The position numbers and the translations under genes are program-made. Of a stretch of DNA of 64,000 nt, positions 1 to 7,195 are shown piece after piece. The notes under the pieces were generated by a model. It had not been told where the DNA came from. It saw only the letters and a program-made list of their open reading frames with translations, and did not search any database. Where the stretch lies: positions 62,001 through 126,000 of the forward strand of contig CAVYKK010000013.1 of NCBI GenBank assembly GCA_963769045.1, read 5' to 3'. The DNA is from Methanocella_A sp963769045. GTDB lineage: Archaea > Halobacteriota > Methanocellia > Methanocellales > Methanocellaceae. Every line of letters starts with the position of its first letter. The stretch's first letter is position 1.

Positions 1-1
1 G

Positions 2-250
2 ACCGCACCGATGGCCGAAGAATGCCCGGTCAACATCGAGTGCAGGGTCTTTAAGTCAGTCGACTGCGGCAGCCACGAGCTTTACATCGGCGAAATCGTG
101 GAGATCTACGTCAGCAAAGACTGCGCGACCGACGGGAAACCGGACGTCGCGAAAATCGACCCGGTGGTCTACTCGCAGGCAACCTACTGGCAGATAGGCA
201 AGCAGGCAGGCAAAGCGTTCTCGGCCGGCAAAGCCTACAGGAAGAAATAG
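2..250 (+). CDS. Flavin reductase-like (flavoredoxin) protein, 3' end only
   Basis: The frame is open from the first base of the window to a TAG at 248-250, so only the last 82 residues are present and the start lies outside. The tail CPVNIECRV...GSHELYIGEIVEIYV followed by DGKPDVAKIDPVVYS and a YWQIGKQAGKAFSAGK end is typical of the flavin reductase-like FMN-binding family (flavoredoxins), where the GSH-x-hydrophobic-GE segment belongs to the split beta-barrel. These proteins bind FMN and pass electrons from NAD(P)H or ferredoxin to partners. A flavodoxin lies about 0.6 kb downstream on the same strand, which fits a redox neighbourhood. The family call is from recognisable motifs; the substrate is unknown. 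Confidence 0.75.
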   Translation, partial: TAPMAEECPVNIECRVFKSVDCGSHELYIGEIVEIYVSKDCATDGKPDVAKIDPVVYSQATYWQIGKQAGKAFSAGKAYRKK

Positions 251-259
251 AGGGATAGA

Positions 260-823
260 TTGCACGATCACAAGAAGAAATACCACGACGAGGCCGAGCG
301 CAGACAATGGCAGGAGCCGGAGCCGATACTGAAATCAATCGACATGGCCCCGGGGATGACGTTCGCAGACATCGGCTGTGGCGACGGGTTCTTCGCGCTC
401 CCGGCCGCCCGGTTGGCAGGCGGGGACGGCAGGGTGTTCGGCATCGATGCCGATGCCGGATCGATCAAGAGGCTGGGGGAGAAGGCCGAGAACGAAGGCC
501 TGTTCAACGTCAGCCTGATCGCCGCAGAGGCTGAGAGCGTCGTACCCTGCGAAGGCTGTGCCGACATCGTCTTCTTCGGCATCTGCCTCCACGACTTCCG
601 CGACCCGGAGCAGGTGCTGATGAATGCCAGGCGCATGGTCAAAGAAAACGGGAAGCTGGCCGACCTGGACTGGAAGAAAAAGCCTACGTCGCGCGGGCCT
701 CCTGTCGACATCCGGTTCGACGAGACGAAAGCGTCCGCGCTGATTACGTCCGCAGGCTTCGCCATAGAATCGGTATCTGACATCGGGCCTGACCACTACC
801 TGATCATAGCCAGGCCATCGTAA
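260..823 (+). CDS. Class I SAM-dependent methyltransferase
   Basis: This 187-residue protein has the Rossmann-fold SAM site: motif I FADIGCGDGFFALPAARL near residues 35-52, an acidic residue ending strand 2 (VFGIDAD), and the post-motif ADIVFFGICLHDFRDPEQVL. That pattern places it with UbiE/Methyltransf_11-like small-molecule methyltransferases. Translation seems to start at TTG 260, with AGAGGGA ten bases upstream as ribosome binding site; no ATG lies before motif I in this frame except one near residue 28. It starts nine bases after the preceding flavoredoxin stop, so the two are probably cotranscribed. The methyl acceptor cannot be told from sequence. Confidence 0.8.
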   Translation: MHDHKKKYHDEAERRQWQEPEPILKSIDMAPGMTFADIGCGDGFFALPAARLAGGDGRVFGIDADAGSIKRLGEKAENEGLFNVSLIAAEAESVVPCEGCADIVFFGICLHDFRDPEQVLMNARRMVKENGKLADLDWKKKPTSRGPPVDIRFDETKASALITSAGFAIESVSDIGPDHYLIIARPS

Positions 824-834
824 CTGGTCAATAA

Positions 835-870
835 GCATTTATATGCAAGAAACTAAACTTGCTACGAGGT
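835..870 (+). promoter_or_regulatory. Promoter and ribosome binding site of the flavodoxin gene
   Basis: An archaeal TATA-like box, catttatatg, lies about 35 bases before the flavodoxin ATG, and a GAGGT ribosome binding site lies five bases before it. Together they support the chosen start at 876. The short distance implies a short leader. Confidence 0.45.
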
Positions 871-875
871 AAAGC

Positions 876-1328
876 ATGGTCGACGTCATCATCATCTACG
901 ATACGATCACGGGCACGACGGCAAAGGCGGCGGCGGAAGTGCTCGCGGGGGTAAAGGCCAGCGGCGCGGATTGTATAGTGAAGAAGGTACAGGAGGCGTC
1001 GGAAAACGATCTTGCGTACCCGCCCGGCATCATACTGGGCTCGCCCAACGTCAACGACAACTACTCCGGCCGAATGCGGGGTTTCATCGACGGCCCGATG
1101 AAGGACGCCCGGCTCTGGGGCAAGGTAGGGGCGGCCTTCGGCACGTACAAGTGGAACCAGGACAACGTGAGAAAGCTCGAGGTCGCCATGGAACAGGACG
1201 GCATCAAGATCGTGGCGCCGGGCGTGAACTCGCTGCGCCATCCGGACAACGAGACCGCTCAGAAGCTACGCGAGCTGGGCGAGGCCGTGGGTAAAGAGGC
1301 GCTGAAACTCAAGTCTGCCAAGAAATAA
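876..1328 (+). CDS. Flavodoxin family protein
   Basis: A 150-residue flavodoxin-like protein. The N-terminal strand IIIYDTITGTTAKAA is the phosphate-binding loop (T-x-T-G-x-T) that holds FMN, and the later GSPNVNDNYSGRMRGFID and GAAFGTYKWNQDNVRKLE segments match the flavin-ring loops of short-chain flavodoxins and of the flavodoxin domain of FprA-type flavoproteins. It carries no fused metallo-beta-lactamase domain, so it is a free electron carrier. It has its own promoter just upstream, and the 3' flank is a long inverted repeat. Proximity to msvR and hcp suggests, but does not prove, a redox-stress role. Confidence 0.82.
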   Translation: MVDVIIIYDTITGTTAKAAAEVLAGVKASGADCIVKKVQEASENDLAYPPGIILGSPNVNDNYSGRMRGFIDGPMKDARLWGKVGAAFGTYKWNQDNVRKLEVAMEQDGIKIVAPGVNSLRHPDNETAQKLRELGEAVGKEALKLKSAKK

Positions 1329-1378
1329 GATCTTTTTAATGAAAAGGCATGCATGACATAGTTGTTTCGGCTATGCGA

Positions 1379-1596
1379 CTACTGTCAGGCCCGCCAGGGG
1401 CGCCAAGAGCCAGGGGCGCCAAGGATTTTTTAATAAGACTATCTTCGCGTTTAGCGATCCCGACAAAGCAGAGCTCTCAACGGCAAACGTGTGTATGCAC
1501 GCGCGCGAACGCCTGCCAGCCGCCTTTAGGAGCCAGACCCCTATTATTCGTCTTGGCGACCCTGGCACTTGGCGCCCCTGGCGAGCGTGACAGTAG
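1379..1596. repeat. Long inverted repeat built of GGCGCCAAG words
   Basis: Arms of 29 bases at 1379-1407 and 1568-1596 are reverse complements with two mismatches (left begins CTACTGTCAGG, right ends CGTGACAGTAG). Inside each arm a second copy of the word GCCAGGGGCGCCAAG follows, so the arms are really two word units each. The 130-base centre holds no convincing gene; an 86-residue reading frame across it has no family features. It lies between the convergent flavodoxin and msvR genes. It could act as a bidirectional terminator or be a relic of a small mobile element. Confidence 0.75.
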
Positions 1597-1649
1597 GCGC
1601 TTAGCCTGAACAGAGCTGGTACGCTTAGCAGGAAAATGCAATACGCCTG

Positions 1650-2387
1650 TTAGAATATTTTTATTATGAACTTGCAGTGGTCGTGCCCGGTGCCGTAGCA
1701 CTCGGTCTCCTGTATCGAGCACTGTACTTTCAGCTTTTCCTCGATGATAGCTTCCAGAATTCCCTCGTCCATGGAGCACTGCGTGCGCCCGATGTCTGGC
1801 ATAGCGCTGCAGTCGAAGCAGTCGTCCACGATGATCGACGGCACGTCGCCCTTGAGGATAGTGACATGGCCCAACCCTTCCGCTGCCCAGAACGCCGAGA
1901 CTTCGGCTAACAGTGCGGACGGTTCAGTCGCCTTGAACCGTGGCGCTAACATCCGGCCCACGTCCCGGCCGATTTTCTTGAGGGCGGGGCTGGTATCGAC
2001 GCCGTATGACTCCATGCCGCTGCGCACGAGGTGGAACAACGATCGCAGGAATGTGTATTTGTCACCGACAGCGGACGGGATGGACTGTAAGATCTTGTTG
2101 TAATGCACGTTGACCGGCGTGCGCGAGCTGGCCAGCAGGTCGGAGTTGATGCCGAAGTATTTCTTGCGCCGGTCGTTCGGGTCGACGCGCTTGTATACCA
2201 TGCCCGACGCCAGCAGGTCGTTCAGGTGGACTGACATGGTCGACTTCGCCTTGCCGCAGACCTCGATCAGCTCCTCGAAGGTCAGCTCCCGCTCGTGCAG
2301 CTTCTGCAAGATTTTGTTTTTAATCGGGCTGTCGATGGCTATCATGCCCTTCTTGGTCGAGTAAATCCCCACAGGCTCGCGCTGCAT
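1650..2387 (-). CDS. msvR: MsvR-like redox-sensing transcription regulator (HTH + V4R)
   Basis: The 245-residue protein begins with an ArsR-type winged helix (PIKNKILQKLHERELTFEELIEVCG...STMSVHLNDLLASGMVYKR, residues 20-70). It ends with a V4R domain (about 110-245) carrying a cysteine-rich set: CFDCSAMPDIGRTQC, CSIQE and TECYGTGHDHC. This architecture is that of MsvR, a methanogen-specific regulator whose V4R cysteines sense redox state and which represses its own and neighbouring oxidative-stress genes. Here the divergent neighbour is hcp, and two palindromes of the GTTCG-N7-CGAAC type lie between them. The family assignment is firm; control of hcp is inferred from position. Confidence 0.85.
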   Translation of the reverse strand: MQREPVGIYSTKKGMIAIDSPIKNKILQKLHERELTFEELIEVCGKAKSTMSVHLNDLLASGMVYKRVDPNDRRKKYFGINSDLLASSRTPVNVHYNKILQSIPSAVGDKYTFLRSLFHLVRSGMESYGVDTSPALKKIGRDVGRMLAPRFKATEPSALLAEVSAFWAAEGLGHVTILKGDVPSIIVDDCFDCSAMPDIGRTQCSMDEGILEAIIEEKLKVQCSIQETECYGTGHDHCKFIIKIF

Positions 2388-2418
2388 ATCAGTAAATCGT
2401 GCTTTCCGGTATAAATAT

Positions 2419-2453
2419 GTTCGGATAACACGAACTGTTCGTTATATACGAAC
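2419..2453. promoter_or_regulatory. Two adjacent GTTCG-N7-CGAAC palindromes in the msvR-hcp intergenic region
   Basis: GTTCG at 2419-2423 pairs with CGAAC at 2431-2435, and GTTCG at 2437-2441 pairs with CGAAC at 2449-2453. Both half-site pairs are separated by seven bases and the two palindromes are one base apart. TTCG/CGAA boxes are the published type of site for MsvR proteins. A TATA-like box for msvR (ataaata near 2411-2417, read on minus) lies next to the first site, and an attaataa box for hcp lies at 2469-2476. Bound repressor could therefore block msvR directly and affect hcp from upstream. Confidence 0.65.
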
Positions 2454-2560
2454 CGGTCAGTCGAAAGGTATTAATAAACAGCTGTACAATGAAAATTTTA
2501 GTACGTATGTATGCGAACTCATTATGTGTTTGCGTACAAATTGAAAAGAGAGTGATCAAA

Positions 2561-4204
2561 ATGGCAACGGAAATGTTTTGCTACCAGTGCGAACAGACGG
2601 CAATGGGCAAGGGCTGCACGAAAGTCGGCGTGTGTGGCAAGAACGCGAACGTGGCGGCGCTCCAGGACCTGTTAGTCTACAGCCTCATCGGCTTATCTGA
2701 AGTCGCAGCCGAAGGGCGCATGCACGGCGTGGAAGACCATGAAGCAGACGTCTTCACCGTGAAGGCGCTCTTTACCACGCTGACCAACGTGAACTTCGAC
2801 GAGGCGGACCTGGCCAGGTACGTCAACCGCGCCGTGGAGCTGCGGGAGCGGCTGAAGTCATGGATCCGGAACGCGAGCGGCACAGTGCAGTTCGCGGACG
2901 GCCCTGCTAACTTCAAGCCGGCGAACGACCTGAACGGCCTGATCGAGCAGGGCACGAAGGTCGGGCTGAAGTCCGAAGTGTTCGCGGCCGACGAGAACAT
3001 CCGGTCGCTGCAGCATGTCACGCTGTTCGGCATCAAGGGCGTCGCCGCCTATGCCGACCATGCACAGATCCTCGGCCAGGAGGACAAAAAGGTCTACGCG
3101 TTCATACACGAGGGCCTTGCTGCCATCCGAAACCCGAAGCTCGGCCTGAACGACTGGGTCGGCCTCGCGCTGAAGTGCGGCGAGATCAACATCCGGGCGA
3201 TGGAGCTGCTCGACGCAGGTAACACCGGCACCTATGGGCACCCGACCATCACCAAAGTCCCGCTCGGGGCGAAGAAGGGCAAGGCTATCCTGATCTCGGG
3301 CCACGACCTGAAGGACCTCGAACTGCTGCTCAAACAGACCGAAGGCAAAGGCATCAACGTGTACACTCATGGCGAGATGCTGCCGGCGCATGCCTATCCC
3401 GGCCTCAAGAAGTACCCGCATTTCTACGGGCACTACGGCACGGCATGGCAGAACCAGGCGAAGGAGTTCGCCGAGTTCCCCGGCCCCATCGTGATGACCA
3501 CCAACTGCATCCAGAAGCCGAAAGAGTCCTACCTGAACAGTATCTATACCCTCGGCTCGGTCGCATGGCCGGGCGCGATGCACCTGAAGAACGACGACTT
3601 CACGCCGGTCATCAAGAAAGCTCTTGAGATGCCCGGTTTCCAGGCAGATACGTCTGGCAAGACAGTGCTGGTCGGCTTCGGCAGGAACACCGTCCTCGGC
3701 GTGGCCCCTGCGGTCATCGACGCGGTGAAGAACAAGCAGATCAGGCACTTCTTCCTGGTCGCCGGCTGCGACGGCGCGAAGGCCTCCCGGAACTACTACA
3801 CGGAGTTCGTGGACAAAGTCCCGAAGGACTGCGTGGTGCTGACGCTCGCCTGCGGCAAGTTCAAGTTCTTCGACAAGGAGATGGGCGACATCGGCGGCAT
3901 CCCCCGGCTGCTGGACGTAGGACAGTGCAACGACGCGTACTCGGCGGTAAAGATCGCCATGGCGCTGGCCGACGCGTTCAAGGTCGGCGTCAACGACCTG
4001 CCCCTGTCGATGATCCTGTCATGGTACGAGCAGAAGGCCGCGGCCATCCTGCTGTCCCTGCTCTACCTGGGCATCAAAGACATCCGGCTGGGCCCGAGCC
4101 TCCCGGCGTTCATCACCCCGGCGGTACTCGATGTGCTGGTGAAGAACTTCAACATCATGCCGATCACCACGCCGGACCAGGATCTAAAGGCAATATTAGG
4201 GTAA
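2561..4204 (+). CDS. hcp: Hybrid cluster protein (Hcp), NO reductase / hydroxylamine reductase
   Basis: The 547-residue protein begins MATEMFCYQCEQTAMGKGC. It carries the N-terminal C-x2-C-x8-C-x5-C [4Fe-4S] motif seen in anaerobe-type Hcp, and downstream segments expected for the hybrid 4Fe-2S-2O cluster: GHDLKDLE, THGEMLPAHAYPGLKKY, TTNCIQKP, VAGCDGAKASRNYYTEF and LTLACGKFKF. Hcp reduces nitric oxide (and hydroxylamine in vitro) and protects anaerobes from nitrosative stress. The start at 2561 is preferred over upstream ATG 2489 because it matches the conserved N-terminus and follows AGAGAGTGATC. No Hcr reductase gene is adjacent. Divergence from msvR suggests redox control. Confidence 0.93.
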   Translation: MATEMFCYQCEQTAMGKGCTKVGVCGKNANVAALQDLLVYSLIGLSEVAAEGRMHGVEDHEADVFTVKALFTTLTNVNFDEADLARYVNRAVELRERLKSWIRNASGTVQFADGPANFKPANDLNGLIEQGTKVGLKSEVFAADENIRSLQHVTLFGIKGVAAYADHAQILGQEDKKVYAFIHEGLAAIRNPKLGLNDWVGLALKCGEINIRAMELLDAGNTGTYGHPTITKVPLGAKKGKAILISGHDLKDLELLLKQTEGKGINVYTHGEMLPAHAYPGLKKYPHFYGHYGTAWQNQAKEFAEFPGPIVMTTNCIQKPKESYLNSIYTLGSVAWPGAMHLKNDDFTPVIKKALEMPGFQADTSGKTVLVGFGRNTVLGVAPAVIDAVKNKQIRHFFLVAGCDGAKASRNYYTEFVDKVPKDCVVLTLACGKFKFFDKEMGDIGGIPRLLDVGQCNDAYSAVKIAMALADAFKVGVNDLPLSMILSWYEQKAAAILLSLLYLGIKDIRLGPSLPAFITPAVLDVLVKNFNIMPITTPDQDLKAILG

Positions 4205-4220
4205 AGGCAATATCTCCATC

Positions 4221-4248
4221 CTCCCGGCGTTGCCGGGAGCCATTTTTT
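4221..4248 (+). terminator. Rho-independent-like terminator after hcp
   Basis: A perfect 8-bp stem, CTCCCGGC / GCCGGGAG with loop GTT, is followed two bases later by six T residues. It sits 17 bases after the hcp stop, so hcp is probably monocistronic. Confidence 0.6.
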
Positions 4249-4316
4249 AAAGACAGCGATAGCCGCATGCGTAAGCTTTTTTTCCTTGCCGGACGTTCAG
4301 GCGAGTGGTAATGATC

Positions 4317-4541
4317 ATGGCAGAAAAGAAAGTAACGCTGATGCTGGACGGCTTGCACTGCGGGCATTGTGCAGAGACTGTGTCAAACGGCCTGAAGAAG
4401 CTCAAGGGAGTCAAAAGCGTCGAGGTCGTTTACACTACCAGCAAGGGAAAGGTAGTCTATGACCCGGATGTCGTCAAGGTCGAGGATATGATCAAGACCG
4501 TGAAGGACCTGGGCTACGACGTCAAGAGCTACAAGGAATAA
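4317..4541 (+). CDS. Heavy-metal-associated (HMA) domain protein, copper chaperone-like
   Basis: About 74 residues forming one ferredoxin-like HMA domain. LDGLHCGHCAETVSNGLKKLKGVKSVEV contains the metal-binding C-x2-C pair, followed by the second beta-alpha unit YDPDVVKVEDMIKTVKDLGYDV. Such proteins bind Cu(I) or a similar soft metal and pass it to a P-type ATPase, but no ATPase is nearby. ATG 4317 follows GGTAATGATC at suitable spacing; GTG 4305 would add four residues. The gene lies between the hcp terminator and a DUF2148 gene, 24 bases from the latter, and could be cotranscribed with it. Confidence 0.82.
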   Translation: MAEKKVTLMLDGLHCGHCAETVSNGLKKLKGVKSVEVVYTTSKGKVVYDPDVVKVEDMIKTVKDLGYDVKSYKE

Positions 4542-4565
4542 GCAGGAAAAAGGGGTTAGTACTCA

Positions 4566-5096
4566 ATGATTGTCAAAGGTAACGATATGGAACGTGCGGC
4601 CGTCGATCAGGTCGTCGCGCTGATGTGTGCCGCCGCACGGACGGCGCCCAAGGCCCGTGGCATCGACAACCTGTCCACGCTGGTCATCACAGGCAGCGAC
4701 ATCAAGAAGGTCTCGGCCGAGATGCGCCGCGTATCCCAGGAGAATGACGTAGGGTTCTTCATGCGGGATGCGGGCAACGTGGACGCGTCCCTGGCGCTCG
4801 TCGTCCTGGGGCAGAAGACTGTCCAGCTCAATATCCCGGTCTGCGGCTACTGCGGCTTCGACTCCTGCGCCGACAACGTCAAGGCCGGAGCGGCCTGCGC
4901 GCTTAGCGCCGGCGACCTCGGCATCGCCACTTGCTCAGCCGCCGCCGTCGCGGGGCTGCACCATATCGACAACCGCATCATGTTCTCCATCGGCCGCGCC
5001 GTGCTCAACCTCGGGCTGTTCGGCGATGAGAAGATCACCATGGCCTACGGGATACCGCTGAGCGTCACCAGCAAGAGCCCGTACTTCGATCGCTGA
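4566..5096 (+). CDS. DUF2148 ferredoxin-like domain protein
   Basis: The 176-residue protein matches the DUF2148 family, common in methanogens and clostridia. It has an N-terminal stretch VVALMCAAARTAPKARGIDNLSTLVITG, a central cysteine cluster PVCGYCGFDSC that looks fit for an Fe-S centre, and the C-terminal IGRAVLNLGLFGDEKITMAYGIPLS. The biochemical role of the family is unknown; the A-A-R-T-A-P-K motif and the fold resemble nitroreductase-like and ferredoxin segments. ATG 4587 (MERAAVDQ) is an alternative start, since GGTAACGAT precedes it. It ends just before an inverted repeat that probably terminates transcription. Confidence 0.78.
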   Translation: MIVKGNDMERAAVDQVVALMCAAARTAPKARGIDNLSTLVITGSDIKKVSAEMRRVSQENDVGFFMRDAGNVDASLALVVLGQKTVQLNIPVCGYCGFDSCADNVKAGAACALSAGDLGIATCSAAAVAGLHHIDNRIMFSIGRAVLNLGLFGDEKITMAYGIPLSVTSKSPYFDR

Positions 5097-5098
5097 TA

Positions 5099-5293
5099 GA
5101 GGTCTCGGAGGTTTCGAGAGGGCACAGAGCTTCACCACAGAGGTCTCAGAGGCCACAGAGGTTTTCACAGAGGAAGTTTTAGAAAACGGCTGACGGGAAT
5201 CCCTTTCATTAAACAAACCTCTGTGTAGTCCTCTGTGACCTCTGAGACCTCTGTGCTGAGCTCTGTGACCTCTCGCAAACCTCCGAGACCTCC
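5099..5293. repeat. Inverted repeat of CACAGAGG words, copy 1
   Basis: Two arms of roughly 75 bases are nearly reverse complementary. The left arm begins GAGGTCTCGGAGG at 5099 and is made of repeated (GGTC/GGCC)ACAGAGG words; the right arm ends CCTCCGAGACCTCC at 5293. The central 45 bases are unpaired. A second copy with the same arms and a clearly related centre lies at 34414-34650, so this is a dispersed family and not chance low complexity. It occupies the interval after the DUF2148 gene. Confidence 0.8.
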
Positions 5294-5349
5294 AACATCC
5301 GGTTTTTTGCGCGATCGCCCTTATCTGCCTGCGACAGACATATGTGATC

Positions 5350-5496
5350 ATGCCTGAAGAGGACGAAAAGCACATACCGGAGGGCATCGAGTACAAGCAC
5401 CGGGGACCGAGGGAGAAGAAAGCTTCCCGGGTAGGCGAGCACTCCACACCCGAAGGCATGTCGGAGCCGGGCGGCGAGGGCGGGCCACCCGTTTAA
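5350..5496 (+). CDS. Small hydrophilic protein of 48 residues, unknown
   Basis: ATG 5350 lies directly after TATGTGATC, which contains the GTGATC part of an archaeal ribosome binding site although very close to the start. The product is charged and Gly/Pro-rich (MPEEDEKHIPEGIEYKHRG at the start, GGEGGPPV at the end), with no cysteine, signal peptide or membrane segment. I do not recognise it. The biased composition, with acidic and Lys/Arg runs, looks like a real short disordered protein, but support is limited to the frame and its position between two transcribed units. Confidence 0.4.
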   Translation: MPEEDEKHIPEGIEYKHRGPREKKASRVGEHSTPEGMSEPGGEGGPPV

Positions 5497-5577
5497 AAGC
5501 GGACACAGGACTGACGCCAGCCACTCTGACCGCCGATGTTTGGCCAATCTTTTTATACGTTTACCTTGAATTAATGG

Positions 5578-6402
5578 ATGGTATCCCCGATGGCAGACAA
5601 CAGGTGTGACTTCTGTGGTAAATACGAGATGCTGCCCTTCAACTGCAAGTATTGCGGCGGCGTCTTTTGCTCCAGCCACCGGCTGCCGGAGTACCACAAC
5701 TGCCCGGGCCTGAAGGCGATGAAGCAGGGGACCTGGAAGCCTCCCGCGCAGAACAAGAAGTCGCAGACGGCTGTCCCGCGGAGGAACAAGCGACGACTGC
5801 CCCGGGTCCGACTGCCGGGACAGGGCTTTTATGCTTATGGCATCATCGTTTTATGCATCATTATTTTCATCCTGCAGAGCGTTATGCCAGGCGGATTCGC
5901 CCCAAATGGGCTAACTGATCAACTATCGCTAAACGCCTCTTCGTTGCTCTGGAAGCCTTGGACACTGATCACCTACATGTTCCTTCATGCGAACATCATG
6001 CACATCTTCTTCAACATGCTGATGCTCTTCTTCTTCGGCCCGCTGCTGGAACGCCAGATCGGCAGCGGCCGGTTCCTGGGACTATACCTGGGCAGCGGCG
6101 TCCTCGCCGGGCTGGCGCAGGTGTTCCTGTTCGGCGGCAACGTGCTCGGGGCAAGTGCGGCGATCTTCGGTGTCATGGGCGCGCTGGCCATGCTGATGCC
6201 GGACCTGCGCATTTACCTGTACTTCGTGCCCATGAAGATCATCTATGCGGTCATCCTCTTCGCCGTCCTGGACATCGTCCTGATACCGTCCGGCGACCAG
6301 GTCGCCCATATCGCCCACCTGGCAGGCCTGGCGGCAGGGCTGGTGTACGGCTACATGATCAAGAAAAGCAAAGGCACGGTACAGGCATACTGGCCCGTGT
6401 GA
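5578..6402 (+). CDS. Rhomboid-family intramembrane serine protease with N-terminal AN1 zinc finger
   Basis: The 274-residue protein starts with an AN1-type zinc finger: CDFCGKYEMLPFNCKYCGG then CSSHRLPEYHNC, residues about 9-45. A basic linker and a six-helix rhomboid domain follow. The rhomboid part has HANIMHIFFNMLMLFFFG (loop and helix 2), the catalytic serine in GASAAIFG, and the catalytic histidine in AHIAHLAGLAAGL. Rhomboids cleave membrane proteins within the bilayer. The finger-rhomboid fusion is known in archaea. A TATA-like box, ttttatacg at 5551-5559, lies about 25 bases before ATG 5578, so the message may be leaderless; ATG 5590 is the alternative. Confidence 0.9.
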   Translation: MVSPMADNRCDFCGKYEMLPFNCKYCGGVFCSSHRLPEYHNCPGLKAMKQGTWKPPAQNKKSQTAVPRRNKRRLPRVRLPGQGFYAYGIIVLCIIIFILQSVMPGGFAPNGLTDQLSLNASSLLWKPWTLITYMFLHANIMHIFFNMLMLFFFGPLLERQIGSGRFLGLYLGSGVLAGLAQVFLFGGNVLGASAAIFGVMGALAMLMPDLRIYLYFVPMKIIYAVILFAVLDIVLIPSGDQVAHIAHLAGLAAGLVYGYMIKKSKGTVQAYWPV

Positions 6403-6653
6403 TTTTCGCTAAGGCGCTGTTATAGTAAAATTGTCGTATTCGCTGACCGGCAATGCCAGGTGCAAAAATATTTGTGAAATGTACCTCGGCATGTGCGCGC
6501 GCGAGACCGACACGGAGGTGTCCCTTTAATAGCCGGGCGGTGGCTATTGTCGATCATCGCTATTATTTCTTGTCGGCATTTTGCTCACTTGTGTTAATAA
6601 ATCAGGCATGTTTTATCAAAAGGGCGCGCGCAATCTCTCCTGAGGAAGAAAGT

Positions 6654-7190
6654 ATGATGCTGAAAAGGTTACCGGTCCTCGACATCGAGGGGCCGCCGCT
6701 GGCTGACCCTGAGCAGTGGACGCTCAAAGTCGACGGCCTTGTGAAGAAACCTGTGGAATTCAGCGTTCAGGAGATCAGGGAGATGGGCAAAACGGACGCT
6801 ACCCTGCCCATCATCTGCGTGGAAGGCTGGGACATGTGGGTCAGGTGGCAGGGGATACTCCTGAGTGACCTCATCCGCAGGGTCAGTCCGAAGGAGGGGG
6901 CGAAGTGGCTGACGTTCTACTCCTATAGCGAATACACGGATTCGCTGTCCATGGATGACGCGATGGACGATCGCACGATGCTCGTCTACGGGATGGACGG
7001 CGAAGACCTGCCTGCGGAGAACGGCGGCCCGTTGCGGCTGGTGGTGCCGTTCAAGCTCGCCTACAAGTCCGTGAAGTGGGTGACACGCATCTCGTTCGTC
7101 GACTCGGAGGAGCTTGGCTACTGGGAAGTCCGGGGATATCCGGCCGATGCCGGCATCCCCGACGACAAGAGGGAAGAATACGGCGTGTAG
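6654..7190 (+). CDS. Molybdopterin-dependent oxidoreductase (sulfite oxidase/YedY-like fold)
   Basis: A 178-residue protein whose whole length is one oxidoreductase molybdopterin-binding domain: LKVDGLVKKPVEFSVQEIRE, then LPIICVEGWDMWVRWQGI with the cysteine that ligates molybdenum, then FYSYSEYTDSLSMDDA and the end FVDSEELGYWEVRGY. Family members oxidise or reduce small molecules or protein methionine sulfoxide. No twin-arginine signal is present, so it appears cytoplasmic, and no heme or membrane partner is adjacent. ATG 6654 is chosen because TGAGGAAG precedes it at normal spacing; the frame extends upstream without a domain. It ends five bases before the next gene, so the two probably share a message. 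Confidence 0.85.
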   Translation: MMLKRLPVLDIEGPPLADPEQWTLKVDGLVKKPVEFSVQEIREMGKTDATLPIICVEGWDMWVRWQGILLSDLIRRVSPKEGAKWLTFYSYSEYTDSLSMDDAMDDRTMLVYGMDGEDLPAENGGPLRLVVPFKLAYKSVKWVTRISFVDSEELGYWEVRGYPADAGIPDDKREEYGV

Positions 7191-7195
7191 GTAAC

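Noticed and set aside
1349..1609. 86-codon plus-strand frame across the inverted repeat
   Set aside because: Composition follows the repeat words; no ribosome binding site or conserved-looking segment.
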